Under the pieces are notes generated by a model. The model was not told where the DNA came from and made no database searches. It saw only the letters and a list, made by a program, of their open reading frames with translations. This document shows, in pieces, positions 18,572 to 26,831 of a stretch of DNA of 64,000 nt. The translations under genes and the position numbers were made by a program. Origin of the DNA: Pandoraea fibrosis (GTDB lineage Bacteria; Pseudomonadota; Gammaproteobacteria; Burkholderiales; Burkholderiaceae); NCBI RefSeq assembly GCF_000807775.2, contig NZ_CP047385.1:3410001-3474000 (forward strand). Direction: 5' to 3'. Position 1 is the first letter of the stretch; every line of letters starts with the position of its first letter.

Positions 18572-19585
18572 TTAGCGCGACGCACTTTGCCGCGCCGCCG
18601 GACGCTTTGCGTCAAGCACCGCTGTGAACGATGTGTCGACAATCGAACTCACGTCGAAACGATTCGGCAGGGCGCCGGTCTGGGTCAGGAAGTCGCTCGT
18701 GCCCTGATAGTCGGCAACGGCTTGTTTGTCGAGCGCATCGATGGTCATGCCGGCCTGACCGATCCAGTGGCGCGCCACGTCCCGGTCGATCCCGGCCTTC
18801 CTGGCCCACTGATCGGCGTAGATATCCTGATGGGTCTCGACCCATGCCCGTGCCTTCTGCAAGCGCACGAGAAAGTCGGCAATCGCGGCATGCTTCGCCG
18901 AGACCGACGGCGCATATGCCGCCACACTGCTCAACCCGGGCATCAGATTGCGCGCGGTGATGATCGGGCGTGCGCCGTTACGCACCACTTGCTGCGAGAT
19001 GTACGGCTCCCAGACGGGGAACGCATCGATGGCGCCATTGGGCAACGCGACTGCCGCGTCGATCGGCATCAGTTTGACGAACTGCACGTAGTCCGTCGGC
19101 AAGCCGGCTTTCTCCAACGCGCGCAGCGTCAACTGCTGGCTCCACGCGCCGGGCCAGTACGCGACTTTCTTGCCCTTCAGATCCTGAATCGACTTGACCG
19201 GTGAGTCCTTCGGCACGAGCAGTGCAATCGTGTCCGGGTTCTGACGAGAGACGGCGATCAGCTTGACCGGCGCCCCCTTGGCGGCGAGAAACAGGAAACC
19301 GGAGTCACCGAGAAAACCAAGGTCGAGCGCGCCAACGTTGAGACCCTCTGCGACCGGTGCGGCGGACTGAAAATGCTTCCACTCGACCTGATATGTCGCT
19401 CCCTCAAGTGCCCCCGAGGCCTCCATGGAGGCGCGCACGTTGTAGTAGTTCTGATCGCCGACGCGAAGCGTGACGCTTTGCGCTTGCACGGCGCCGGCGT
19501 GCATGACGCCGAGCGCAGTGAAGGCAGACAGGGACAGGGCCGTAACGGCAAAACGGGCGCGACGAATCCAGCGCAGCAACATCAT
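18572..19585 (-). CDS. ABC substrate-binding protein, aliphatic sulfonate type (SsuA-like)
   Basis: The protein of about 337 residues has a Sec signal (basic RWIRRAR, hydrophobic core, cleavage near AVQAQS) and the SsuA-like pattern: VGDQNYYNVRASMEASGAL near the mature start, FGAL-like GFLGDSGFLFLAAKG, and LKGKKVAYWPGAWSQQL. ATG at 19585 follows AGGTG. It lies about 100 bases behind a flavin monooxygenase gene in the same direction, a pairing typical of alkanesulfonate or sulfonate-ester scavenging. No permease or ATPase is adjacent. It may depend on another importer, possibly the one at 6.2-8.9 kb, which is an inference. Confidence 0.87.
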   Translation of the reverse strand: MMLLRWIRRARFAVTALSLSAFTALGVMHAGAVQAQSVTLRVGDQNYYNVRASMEASGALEGATYQVEWKHFQSAAPVAEGLNVGALDLGFLGDSGFLFLAAKGAPVKLIAVSRQNPDTIALLVPKDSPVKSIQDLKGKKVAYWPGAWSQQLTLRALEKAGLPTDYVQFVKLMPIDAAVALPNGAIDAFPVWEPYISQQVVRNGARPIITARNLMPGLSSVAAYAPSVSAKHAAIADFLVRLQKARAWVETHQDIYADQWARKAGIDRDVARHWIGQAGMTIDALDKQAVADYQGTSDFLTQTGALPNRFDVSSIVDTSFTAVLDAKRPAARQSASR

Positions 19586-19682
19586 GACACCTATGAATGA
19601 AGAAACGATTGAGAAGACGAGCGGGAAGCATCGGCGCGTGACAGACACGGACTAACGCTGCCCCAGGCCAACTTAGGTCAAC

Positions 19683-20771
19683 TCAGGCAGCCTTGGCCGC
19701 CTGGGCCGTGCGCAGTCCGGCGATATGCCGACGAATCGCGGGGATCAGTGTTTCGCCGTAGCGAATCGTGTCCCCCAACGGATCGAAGCCACGAATGAGG
19801 AACGTGTCCACGCCGAGTTGGTAATAGCGCCCCAGCGCTTGCGCAACCTGCTCGGGCGTACCCACGAGCGCGGTGGAATTCCAGCGTGCGCCGGTGGCCT
19901 TGGCAACGCCCATCCACAGGCGTTCGTCGAGCACGTCGCCGCGTTGGGCGGCGGCCAGCAGCCGCTGCGAGCCGACGTTCTCCGGGGCTTCGGCGTGCAG
20001 CCCGAGCCGCGCGCGCGACGCCTTGACCTGACGAAGCACCTCGTCGGCGCGCTCCCAGGCCTGCGCCTCGGTATCGGCCACGATCGGACGGAAGGAGATC
20101 GAGAAGCGCGGGGTGCGGCCGTGGCGTTGTGCTGCGGCGCGTACCTGCGTAATCAGGGATTCGACGGCGTCCAGCGGCTCCCCCCACAACATATAGGTGT
20201 CGGCGTGACGGGCGGCGACCTCGATGGCCGCCTCGGAGGCGCCACTGAAGTAGATCGGAATGTGCGGCTTCTGCCAGGTCGGCACCGCCGGCGATGCCTG
20301 TTCGAAGCGATAGTGCGCGCCGTCGAAGTCGACCGGCGCGTCGGCGGTCCAGATACGTTTGAGCGCGTCGAGATACTCGTCGGTGCGCGCATAACGGGCA
20401 TCGTGGTCGAGGAAATCGCCGTCGCGGCGCAGGTCGGCATCGTTGCCGCCGGAGACGACATTGAGCGCGAGACGTCCGCGCGAGAACTGGTCGAGCGTGG
20501 CAAGTTGACGGGCGGCAAGCGGGGCGGCGATCACGCCCGGCCGGTAGGCGAGCAGAATGCCCAGCCGCTGCGTGGCGGCCGCAACATGGCTGCTCACAAG
20601 GCTGCCTTCGGGACCGTTGGAGAAATAGCCAATCAGCGCGCGATCGAAGCCCGCCGTCTCATGGGCTTGCGCCATGCGGGTGATGAACGTCGGATCGATG
20701 GCCGCGCCGGTCGGTTGATCGACCTCCGATCCCGGCGCTGCCGTGATCATCCCGATAATTTCTACGCTCAT
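19683..20771 (-). CDS. LLM-class flavin-dependent monooxygenase (SsuD-like)
   Basis: The 362-residue protein has the bacterial-luciferase-like TIM-barrel pattern of SsuD and related two-component monooxygenases: TFITRMAQAHETAGFDRALIGYFS, the flavin phosphate region FSRGRLALNVVSGGNDADLRRDGDFL with YARTDEYLDALKRIW, and IYFSGASEAAIEVAARHADTYMLWGEPL. It would use reduced FMN supplied by a separate reductase to cleave a C-S bond of a sulfonate or related substrate. No reductase gene is adjacent. The start at 20771 is backed by a GGAGGG site. It precedes the binding-protein gene in the same transcript. Confidence 0.88.
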   Translation of the reverse strand: MSVEIIGMITAAPGSEVDQPTGAAIDPTFITRMAQAHETAGFDRALIGYFSNGPEGSLVSSHVAAATQRLGILLAYRPGVIAAPLAARQLATLDQFSRGRLALNVVSGGNDADLRRDGDFLDHDARYARTDEYLDALKRIWTADAPVDFDGAHYRFEQASPAVPTWQKPHIPIYFSGASEAAIEVAARHADTYMLWGEPLDAVESLITQVRAAAQRHGRTPRFSISFRPIVADTEAQAWERADEVLRQVKASRARLGLHAEAPENVGSQRLLAAAQRGDVLDERLWMGVAKATGARWNSTALVGTPEQVAQALGRYYQLGVDTFLIRGFDPLGDTIRYGETLIPAIRRHIAGLRTAQAAKAA

Positions 20772-21045
20772 GAATGCCCTCCAGTGCTGGCGAAGAGTGA
20801 GTGCGTCGCGCATCACACCGGTCGGCGCCATCGCGTGGCGATCCGGCGTGAAGCGTTGGCACAGCAGGAGAGCGGGCGAGCGGTGTGTGCCGCGATGGGC
20901 AACGTCGTCACAGCGTAGCGGGCATGTGGCCCGCCGTGAACGAAGCAAATCGGGATTCGTTATGCCGCACTACGGCATAAGCATCCGTGGGGCGAGCGCC
21001 GTTATTCGGCGCGCGTGTAAAGCGCGCAGAGCGACTGGGGAAACA

Positions 21046-22203
21046 TCACCAGCCGTGCAATCGCGGCCAGACAGCGGGATCGCGATCCGGCGCAATGGCG
21101 TGATACTCGGGGAATTGCGCGCCCGTGGCGCAGGCGTGATTCGGCATGATGCGCAGCAGCGTACCGATAGGGAAGCGCGCGACGATGTCGGCGTCCGGTT
21201 CGCCGTCACGCGACAGAATGCCGTGCTCCTGATTCGCGCCGCTGAGCGTGTAGCCGGGGACTACGCTACCGTCGATACGGCACACCTGCCCGTACCCGAA
21301 ATCGTGCTTCTGCTTTTGTGTACCGCGATCACGGCTCATGGCCATCCACCCGGCGTCGACAATTGCCCAGCCTTTGTCCGCCTGATGTCCGATCACGGTG
21401 GTCAGCACGCTCAGCGCCAGGTCGTCGGTCGTGCAAACGCCCACGTTGTGCATGACGAGATCGAAGAACACATACACGCCGGCACGCACCTCCGTCACGC
21501 CGTCGAGATGCGTGGCGGCAAGGGCTGTCGGCGTCGAGCCGACGCTGACCACAGGGCACGGCAGGCCAGCCTCGCGTACCCGCGTGGCCGCCCGCACACA
21601 ACCCGCGCGTTCCTGTTCCGCAATGGCGGCGAGCGCTTCCGGCGTGTCGAAGTCGTAGCTGGAACCGGCGTGTGTCATGACACCGCCGAGTCTCGCGCCG
21701 CCTTCGTGCAGCACGCGCGCAACGTCGAGCAGCGCGTCCTCCTCGGGGCGGATGCCCGAGCGATGCCCGTCGGTATCGATCTCGATCCACACGTCGAAGG
21801 TCTCGCCGAACTCGGCGCCGAAGGCCACAATCGCCTGTGCCGAAGCGACGCTATCCGTGACGATCTTGAGATCGCAGCCGCGACGACGCAGCGCCAATGC
21901 CGCAGGAAGCTTGCTGGCGACCATCCCGACTGCGTAAAGGATGTCCGTCACGCCGTCGTCGAAGAAGCGCGCAGCCTCCTTGAGTGTCGAGACGGTAATG
22001 CCCGTGGCGCCCGCGTCGATCTGGGCGCGGGCGACTTCCATGCATTTGCTGGTCTTGACGTGTGGACGGAAGCGCACGCCCAACGCGTCCATGCGCGACT
22101 GCATGAGGTGAATGTTGTGCTGCATGCGCGGCACATCGATCACGGCTGCCGGCGTTTCCAACGTCTGCAACGAAGCTAGCGGAACATGCTGAATCGAGGT
22201 CAT
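21046..22203 (-). CDS. DSD1-family PLP enzyme (D-threonine aldolase / D-3-hydroxyaspartate or D-serine dehydratase-like)
   Basis: The 385-residue protein has an N-terminal alanine-racemase-like barrel with the PLP lysine in RPHVKTSKCMEVA (about residue 50), and a C-terminal DSD1-type beta domain. The latter has metal-ligand candidates His and Cys in RIMPNHACATGAQFPEY. Family enzymes act on D-amino acids with a 3-hydroxyl group, either splitting or dehydrating them, and need a divalent metal. Sequence alone does not separate the aldolase from the dehydratase. It is cotranscribed 15 bases after a HAD hydrolase gene and faces a divergent LysR gene. Confidence 0.85.
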   Translation of the reverse strand: MTSIQHVPLASLQTLETPAAVIDVPRMQHNIHLMQSRMDALGVRFRPHVKTSKCMEVARAQIDAGATGITVSTLKEAARFFDDGVTDILYAVGMVASKLPAALALRRRGCDLKIVTDSVASAQAIVAFGAEFGETFDVWIEIDTDGHRSGIRPEEDALLDVARVLHEGGARLGGVMTHAGSSYDFDTPEALAAIAEQERAGCVRAATRVREAGLPCPVVSVGSTPTALAATHLDGVTEVRAGVYVFFDLVMHNVGVCTTDDLALSVLTTVIGHQADKGWAIVDAGWMAMSRDRGTQKQKHDFGYGQVCRIDGSVVPGYTLSGANQEHGILSRDGEPDADIVARFPIGTLLRIMPNHACATGAQFPEYHAIAPDRDPAVWPRLHGW

Positions 22204-22218
22204 GGTGAAGGAGTGTCC

Positions 22219-22884
22219 TCAGGCAGTCTTGTGAAAGTCGCGAAGCCACGCGAGCGCCGGTTCGAGCGTGGGGGCTTCCTTATCGGGGGGCGGTGCACCA
22301 TCGGGGCGCGACAGGCCCACGCGGTTGTGCCAGAACGTGCGCATTCCCACGGCAGACGTGCCGAACAGGTCGTAGCCGGAGCCAGCGACGAATGCCGCGT
22401 CGCGGGCCTCCACGCCCAACCGGTCGAGCGCGAGTCGATACGGGCGCGGATCGGGTTTGTAGAAGCCGGCTTCTTCCGACGTCACCACGACATCCCAGTC
22501 GACCCCCAGCAATTGCGCCGCCTGATGCCCGAGCCGTTTCGAGCAATTGGTGACGACCGCCAGCTTGCAGTGCGGTCGCAGCGACTGAAGCAATTCGCGG
22601 GCGCCGTCCCACGCGGGCAACGTCAACCATTCGGCTTCGAGCGCTTGTGGCGCGCTCGACGGCAAGCCGACGTGCGCTGCCGCCTCGGCCACCAGTTGCT
22701 CGTAGCTTACATAAGCGCCGCAACCGTAGGTGCGCCGCAGGTATTCGGCACGCCAGGTGCGCCCGGCAGTCTCGCTGCCGGCTGCGCGGTTCCATACGGT
22801 CCACGAGTCGAGCAGCGCGGTGAGCAGATCGAAAAGCACAGCACGCGGCCAGTGGGCGTGGTGTGGGGATGCAGCGTCGGACAT
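22219..22884 (-). CDS. HAD-superfamily hydrolase
   Basis: The 221-residue protein shows the HAD motifs: motif I AVLFDLLTALLDSW with nucleophile Asp, motif II VVTNCSKR, the Lys region FYKPDPRPYRLALDRLG, and motif III VAGSGYDLFGTSAVGM. The residue two after the nucleophile is Leu rather than Asp, and the C1-cap pattern resembles haloacid-dehalogenase-like members, so phosphatase activity is not assured. It is the first gene of a two-gene unit with the DSD1-type enzyme and is divergent from a LysR regulator. Its substrate is unknown. Confidence 0.83.
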   Translation of the reverse strand: MSDAASPHHAHWPRAVLFDLLTALLDSWTVWNRAAGSETAGRTWRAEYLRRTYGCGAYVSYEQLVAEAAAHVGLPSSAPQALEAEWLTLPAWDGARELLQSLRPHCKLAVVTNCSKRLGHQAAQLLGVDWDVVVTSEEAGFYKPDPRPYRLALDRLGVEARDAAFVAGSGYDLFGTSAVGMRTFWHNRVGLSRPDGAPPPDKEAPTLEPALAWLRDFHKTA

Positions 22885-23010
22885 GGGGCCTCTATCGGTG
22901 TGATTGCGTCAGGGAAGGACAGCGAGCAGCCGTCGTCACAAGAGGCAGTGTAGGAAGGATAGGGGGCGTCGTGGTTAAATAACGCAACATCAAACATTAA
23001 GCTCAGGTGA

Positions 23011-23958
23011 ATGATCCAGATCGAGGACCTGCGTCTGATCGAGGCATTGGCGCAGTCGGCATCGCTCAGCGCTGCGGCGCGCATGCTCAACGTGACGCCG
23101 CCCGCACTGTCTGCCCGCCTGCGTAAGCTCGAAGCAACCCTCGGCCTTGCGCTGGCCACGCGCACGTCGCGCCAGTTGAGCCTCACGGCCGAAGGCGAGC
23201 GTCTTGCGCGCGAAGGGTCGGCGCTGCTCGCGCAACTCGATGCGCTGCCTGAATCGTTTCGCCGCGAGGACAAGCGCCTCACCGGTACGTTGCGAATTGC
23301 CGCGCCGTTCGGTTATGGCCGTCATCACGTGGCACCGGCGCTGGCGCGTTTCGCGCAGCTTCATCCCGATTTGCGTTTGCAACTGGATTTGCGCGAGACT
23401 CCCTGGCCCGACAAATACGATTCGGATGCTGTCATCCATGTGGGGGCGGTCAGAGATTCGTCGTGGATCGCGCGTGCGCTGGCACCCAACGAACGATGGC
23501 TGTGCGCCAGTCCAACGTATCTGCGGCAATACGGCGTGCCGGCCACACCGAGCGATCTATTGCGACATCGCTGTATCTGCATCCGCGAGAACGATGAGGA
23601 CGTGACGTTGTGGCGATTCCGACGCGAAGTCAAATCGTCCGCTGCCATGCCCCGGCGCGCATCGACGCGCGATAGCATTCGCGTCGTTCCTGCCTACACG
23701 AGCAACGACGGCAGCGTGGCGCGCGAATGGGCCGAGCAGGGGCTGGGATTGGTGTTGCGCTCCGAATGGGACACCCGCGAGGCTGTCGCGCACGGCAAGC
23801 TGGTGCGGGTGTTGGCGGACTGGGCGTTCGACAGTGCGCCGGTCACGTTGCTCGTGCCGACGAGACGCGGGCGCACGGCGCGTCTCCAGGCGCTCATGGC
23901 ATTTCTGGAGGACGCGCTGGGCGCATCGACGCCTGCACGCCGCAAGCGCCCTTATTGA
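23011..23958 (+). CDS. LysR-type transcriptional regulator (divergent from HAD/DSD1 genes)
   Basis: The 315-residue protein has the LysR DNA-binding domain at residues 4-63 (LRLIEALAQSASLSAAARMLNVTPPALSARLRKLE) and an effector domain of the CrgA/DsdC-like group, which keeps FGYGRHHVAPALARFAQLHPDLRLQLDL. An AGGTG precedes its ATG. It starts 126 bases from the divergent HAD gene and most likely controls the HAD-DSD1 unit. The effector may be a hydroxylated D-amino acid, inferred only from the neighbour's family. Confidence 0.9.
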   Translation: MIQIEDLRLIEALAQSASLSAAARMLNVTPPALSARLRKLEATLGLALATRTSRQLSLTAEGERLAREGSALLAQLDALPESFRREDKRLTGTLRIAAPFGYGRHHVAPALARFAQLHPDLRLQLDLRETPWPDKYDSDAVIHVGAVRDSSWIARALAPNERWLCASPTYLRQYGVPATPSDLLRHRCICIRENDEDVTLWRFRREVKSSAAMPRRASTRDSIRVVPAYTSNDGSVAREWAEQGLGLVLRSEWDTREAVAHGKLVRVLADWAFDSAPVTLLVPTRRGRTARLQALMAFLEDALGASTPARRKRPY

Positions 23959-23960
23959 CG

Positions 23961-26129
23961 TCAGAACGGTTTGGACATTGCGAGATAGAAGGTGCGACGT
24001 GGGCCGAACTGCGGCGCACCGACCCCAATGCCGGTGCCGTCGCGCAATTCGTAGACGCGATCGAACAGATTGATGACCGAGAGCTTGGCGTCGAAGCGAC
24101 CAAGCCCCGGCACATTGATCTTCTGCCCGATACCGAGGTTGACCTGGTAGTACGCGGGCAGGTGTTCGCTGTTAGCGAATCCGCTGCGCAGGCCGGAGCC
24201 GAAGAGGGCATCGGCCGAGAGCAACGTCTGGCCCCATTGGTACGACACCCCCGCCGACGCCGTGATTTGCTGGTCGTGATCCAGATGCACCCAATGATTC
24301 GTGATGTACGCCAGCTCATCGGGATCGAAGTTGAACTGCCCTGTCTCGATGCCCTGACCCATGGCGCGTGAGACCGCCACGTTCAAATAGGCGCCGAGAT
24401 TGCCCTGACGATAGTTGACCGTGCCTTCCAGGCCGTAGATTCGCCCCTTGTCGTAATTGAAGGTCGAATAGATCAATGCATTGCCGAACTGACCTTCGTC
24501 CTGAAGATGCCGCACATTGCGGTAGTAGGCATCGAGCCCGAGCGTGATCGACGACGTCAACTGGTGCGAGATACCCAGATCGAAGTAGTCGGATCGTTCG
24601 GCACGCACGGAGGTGTTCGCGTCCGAGGGCAGGGCATTCGTGGTGTTGAGGAATTTCGCCACCGACGTGGTATCGATCTTCTCGGTCGCTGGCGGCGTGA
24701 AGTAGCGCGCATAGCCTGCATGCACGCGGGTGCTGCTGGTCAGGTCGTAGGTGAGGCCAAGCCGTGGGGAAAGCTGCCCCTCGTCCGTGACCGTATTGAC
24801 GTGATCGTAGCGCGCCCCATAGTTGATCGTCAGACGCTCGGTCGCTTTCCATTCATCTTGAAGGTACAGACCGTATGTGGTGCCTCGATCGCTGGCATTG
24901 TCCACAATGCTGATCGGCGTGCCGCTGGTCTGCTGACCGTCTTCGGCGGGAAACACGCTCGACGTATTGTCGACGCTGAAGTGTTCCTGCTGCAAAAACA
25001 GGCCGAAGCGCAGCGTGTGGCGATCCGTGAGCTTGTAGCTGCTGTCGGCCTGCATGCCATAGGCTTCATTGCGCCGGGTGATGTTGGCCGCAACCCCGTT
25101 GTAGACGAGATCGCCTATCGGATCGGGCGTGTAGTCGACACGGCTCGTGCGGTGGAACAGCGAGATTTGCGTATCGAGCTTCGGCGAGATATGGCTCTGC
25201 CACGACAGCACCTGAAACTCGGTGCGCTCCTGCTGGTTCGCATTGAGGCTCGAAGCATCGGGAATCGTGCCGTTATCGAGCGTATAAGCAGGCTCGACAC
25301 CCGGCCGATTCGGAATCTGGAAGCGATTGTTGGCCGTGCCGAACATGAACGAGACACGATTATCCGGATTAAGCAGATACGACATCGTGCCGAATGCGTT
25401 CGTCTGGTTCGTATGGTCGTGAATCGCATTGCGCTCGCCCGTCGGGTTTTCGATACCGAGGTCGTTGGCCGACACACGCGCACTGAAGTAATAGCTCAAT
25501 GCCCCCTTGGTGCCATACAACTGGGTGTTGACTTCGCGATCGGCGTGGCTGCCGAACACCACGCCGACTTCGCCGCCAAAGGCCTTGGGCGGCTCGCCGG
25601 TGTCGTCTTCCTGACCGGGTGATCCTTTGGTATGAATGTCGACGATACCCGCCGTGCGATAGCCGAACTGTGCCGGCAATGCACCGGTAATCAGGTTGAT
25701 CTGCGACGCGATGCGCGCATCGATGGCCTGCCCGAAACCGCTGATGGCCTCCGGAATGATCACGCCGTCGATCCGGTACTGCAGATTGGCGTGGTCCCCA
25801 CGCACATGCAACTGCCCATAGGAATCCTGCACCACCCCGGGCGCTTGCAGCAGCACTTGATTGAGGGGCGTGTTGGCACCGAGCGGCAGCGTCTGGATGT
25901 CGGTCTGGTCGAAGTTGTAGACCGAACTACCGGTGTCCGGCGAGAGCGCGTTGCGCGCGGCGTCAAGACGTTTGGCCGAGACGGTCGTGCCGGAGAGCGA
26001 CACGTTGTCGTTGGTGGCCGGCGACGAGCTTTGTGCGTGAACGTTGACGGCAAAAGCCGATGCCGCCGCCGCAGCGAGCGCGTGACGGGAGAATGCGCCG
26101 AAGCGCGAAAGATTTGAACTGGCAGACAT
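23961..26129 (-). CDS. TonB-dependent outer-membrane receptor
   Basis: The 722-residue protein has a signal peptide (FSRHALAAAAASAFAVNVHAQ), a plug domain (residues about 60-170, with LNQVLLQAPGVVQDSYGQLHVRG and YRIDGVIIPEAISGFGQ) and a 22-strand-type barrel ending YLAMSKPF, with the terminal Phe of outer-membrane proteins. Energised by TonB-ExbBD, it would import a metal complex or other ligand. No siderophore genes are nearby. The ATG at 26129 follows GAGG, and the longer frame is rejected because it lacks a signal peptide. The upstream small membrane protein and the 29-bp palindrome suggest metal-responsive control, an inference only. Confidence 0.9.
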   Translation of the reverse strand: MSASSNLSRFGAFSRHALAAAAASAFAVNVHAQSSSPATNDNVSLSGTTVSAKRLDAARNALSPDTGSSVYNFDQTDIQTLPLGANTPLNQVLLQAPGVVQDSYGQLHVRGDHANLQYRIDGVIIPEAISGFGQAIDARIASQINLITGALPAQFGYRTAGIVDIHTKGSPGQEDDTGEPPKAFGGEVGVVFGSHADREVNTQLYGTKGALSYYFSARVSANDLGIENPTGERNAIHDHTNQTNAFGTMSYLLNPDNRVSFMFGTANNRFQIPNRPGVEPAYTLDNGTIPDASSLNANQQERTEFQVLSWQSHISPKLDTQISLFHRTSRVDYTPDPIGDLVYNGVAANITRRNEAYGMQADSSYKLTDRHTLRFGLFLQQEHFSVDNTSSVFPAEDGQQTSGTPISIVDNASDRGTTYGLYLQDEWKATERLTINYGARYDHVNTVTDEGQLSPRLGLTYDLTSSTRVHAGYARYFTPPATEKIDTTSVAKFLNTTNALPSDANTSVRAERSDYFDLGISHQLTSSITLGLDAYYRNVRHLQDEGQFGNALIYSTFNYDKGRIYGLEGTVNYRQGNLGAYLNVAVSRAMGQGIETGQFNFDPDELAYITNHWVHLDHDQQITASAGVSYQWGQTLLSADALFGSGLRSGFANSEHLPAYYQVNLGIGQKINVPGLGRFDAKLSVINLFDRVYELRDGTGIGVGAPQFGPRRTFYLAMSKPF

Positions 26130-26237
26130 GCCGATCCTCAGTGTGCGTTGCGCGTGGATGCCATGCGGCCGGCCGCAGACGCGCAAGTACCGGTGCGCTG
26201 CTGACGGCGATGGCAAATGTTCTGATTCAGATGGACT

Positions 26238-26642
26238 TCAGACGAACGACGCTGAACGGCGAGGAGGATCGCGATTGCGTGTGGGGCCACGCGAGACGGA
26301 GCGCATGCCGACCGGCGTGCGCGGTGGGTAATGCCATTGCCGCGCTTCGGGAAGCGCAGCAACGACGGGCAGCGTGGGCAGCGCGACATCGACGGCGACG
26401 AATGCGAGACACTGCTCGCAAACACCGTCTTTGTCTCCGTCGTGCTGGCTGTGTGGGTCCGCCGGATCTGTCGGCGTCGTGATCGCGAGCGCCGCTGCCA
26501 TGTGCCAGACGACATGGCGTGCCAGTGCAGTCTGCGAAATGAGTACGCAGATGACAAGCCAGAGCGGAAACCAGCGGCGAAGCATGAGCCGAAGAGGACG
26601 GTGAAACAGCAAGACGCGAATGTGGCGGCACGCTGCCGTCAT
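26238..26642 (-). CDS. Small membrane protein with CxxC, upstream of the TonB receptor
   Basis: The frame encodes about 134 residues. A hydrophobic helix (FPLWLVICVLISQTALARHVVWHMAAALAI) is followed by an acidic, His-containing loop and a CEQC motif (DKDGVCEQCLAF), then a hydrophobic stretch and a basic tail. This layout resembles DUF2946-type small proteins commonly found beside TonB-dependent metal receptors, with a short periplasmic His/Cys motif. The gene precedes the receptor by about 110 bases on the same strand. The start is uncertain (ATG at 26642, or Met further in at 26585) because no clear ribosome site is visible. Function is not known. Confidence 0.6.
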   Translation of the reverse strand: MTAACRHIRVLLFHRPLRLMLRRWFPLWLVICVLISQTALARHVVWHMAAALAITTPTDPADPHSQHDGDKDGVCEQCLAFVAVDVALPTLPVVAALPEARQWHYPPRTPVGMRSVSRGPTRNRDPPRRSASFV

Positions 26643-26668
26643 GGGATCGGCAACGTGGGAAATAATAT

Positions 26669-26697
26669 GCAACTCAATTGCATTGCAACTGAGTTGC
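26669..26697 (-). promoter_or_regulatory. 29-bp near-perfect palindrome, probable operator of the TonB receptor unit
   Basis: Two 14-base arms (26669-26682 and 26684-26697) around a single central base match at 13 of 14 positions; the outer eight bases read GCAACTCA/TGAGTTGC. The site lies just upstream of the small CxxC membrane protein and TonB receptor genes, in an AT-rich spot within GC-rich DNA. Its size and symmetry fit a Fur/Zur-family or TetR-type operator. No T-run follows, so a terminator is unlikely. Confidence 0.55.
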
Positions 26698-26831
26698 GAA
26701 TTCTGTCACATTCGGAGTGGCTTTGCCAAGTGCGGAAAGCCCGTGGTGGCGTGCAAGCCGTGCGGCGGATAAATCCGCCGACGGGCATGGGACGGATGAT
26801 CCGTGCCGGTGCGCGGTGGGCATTCAGCGAT

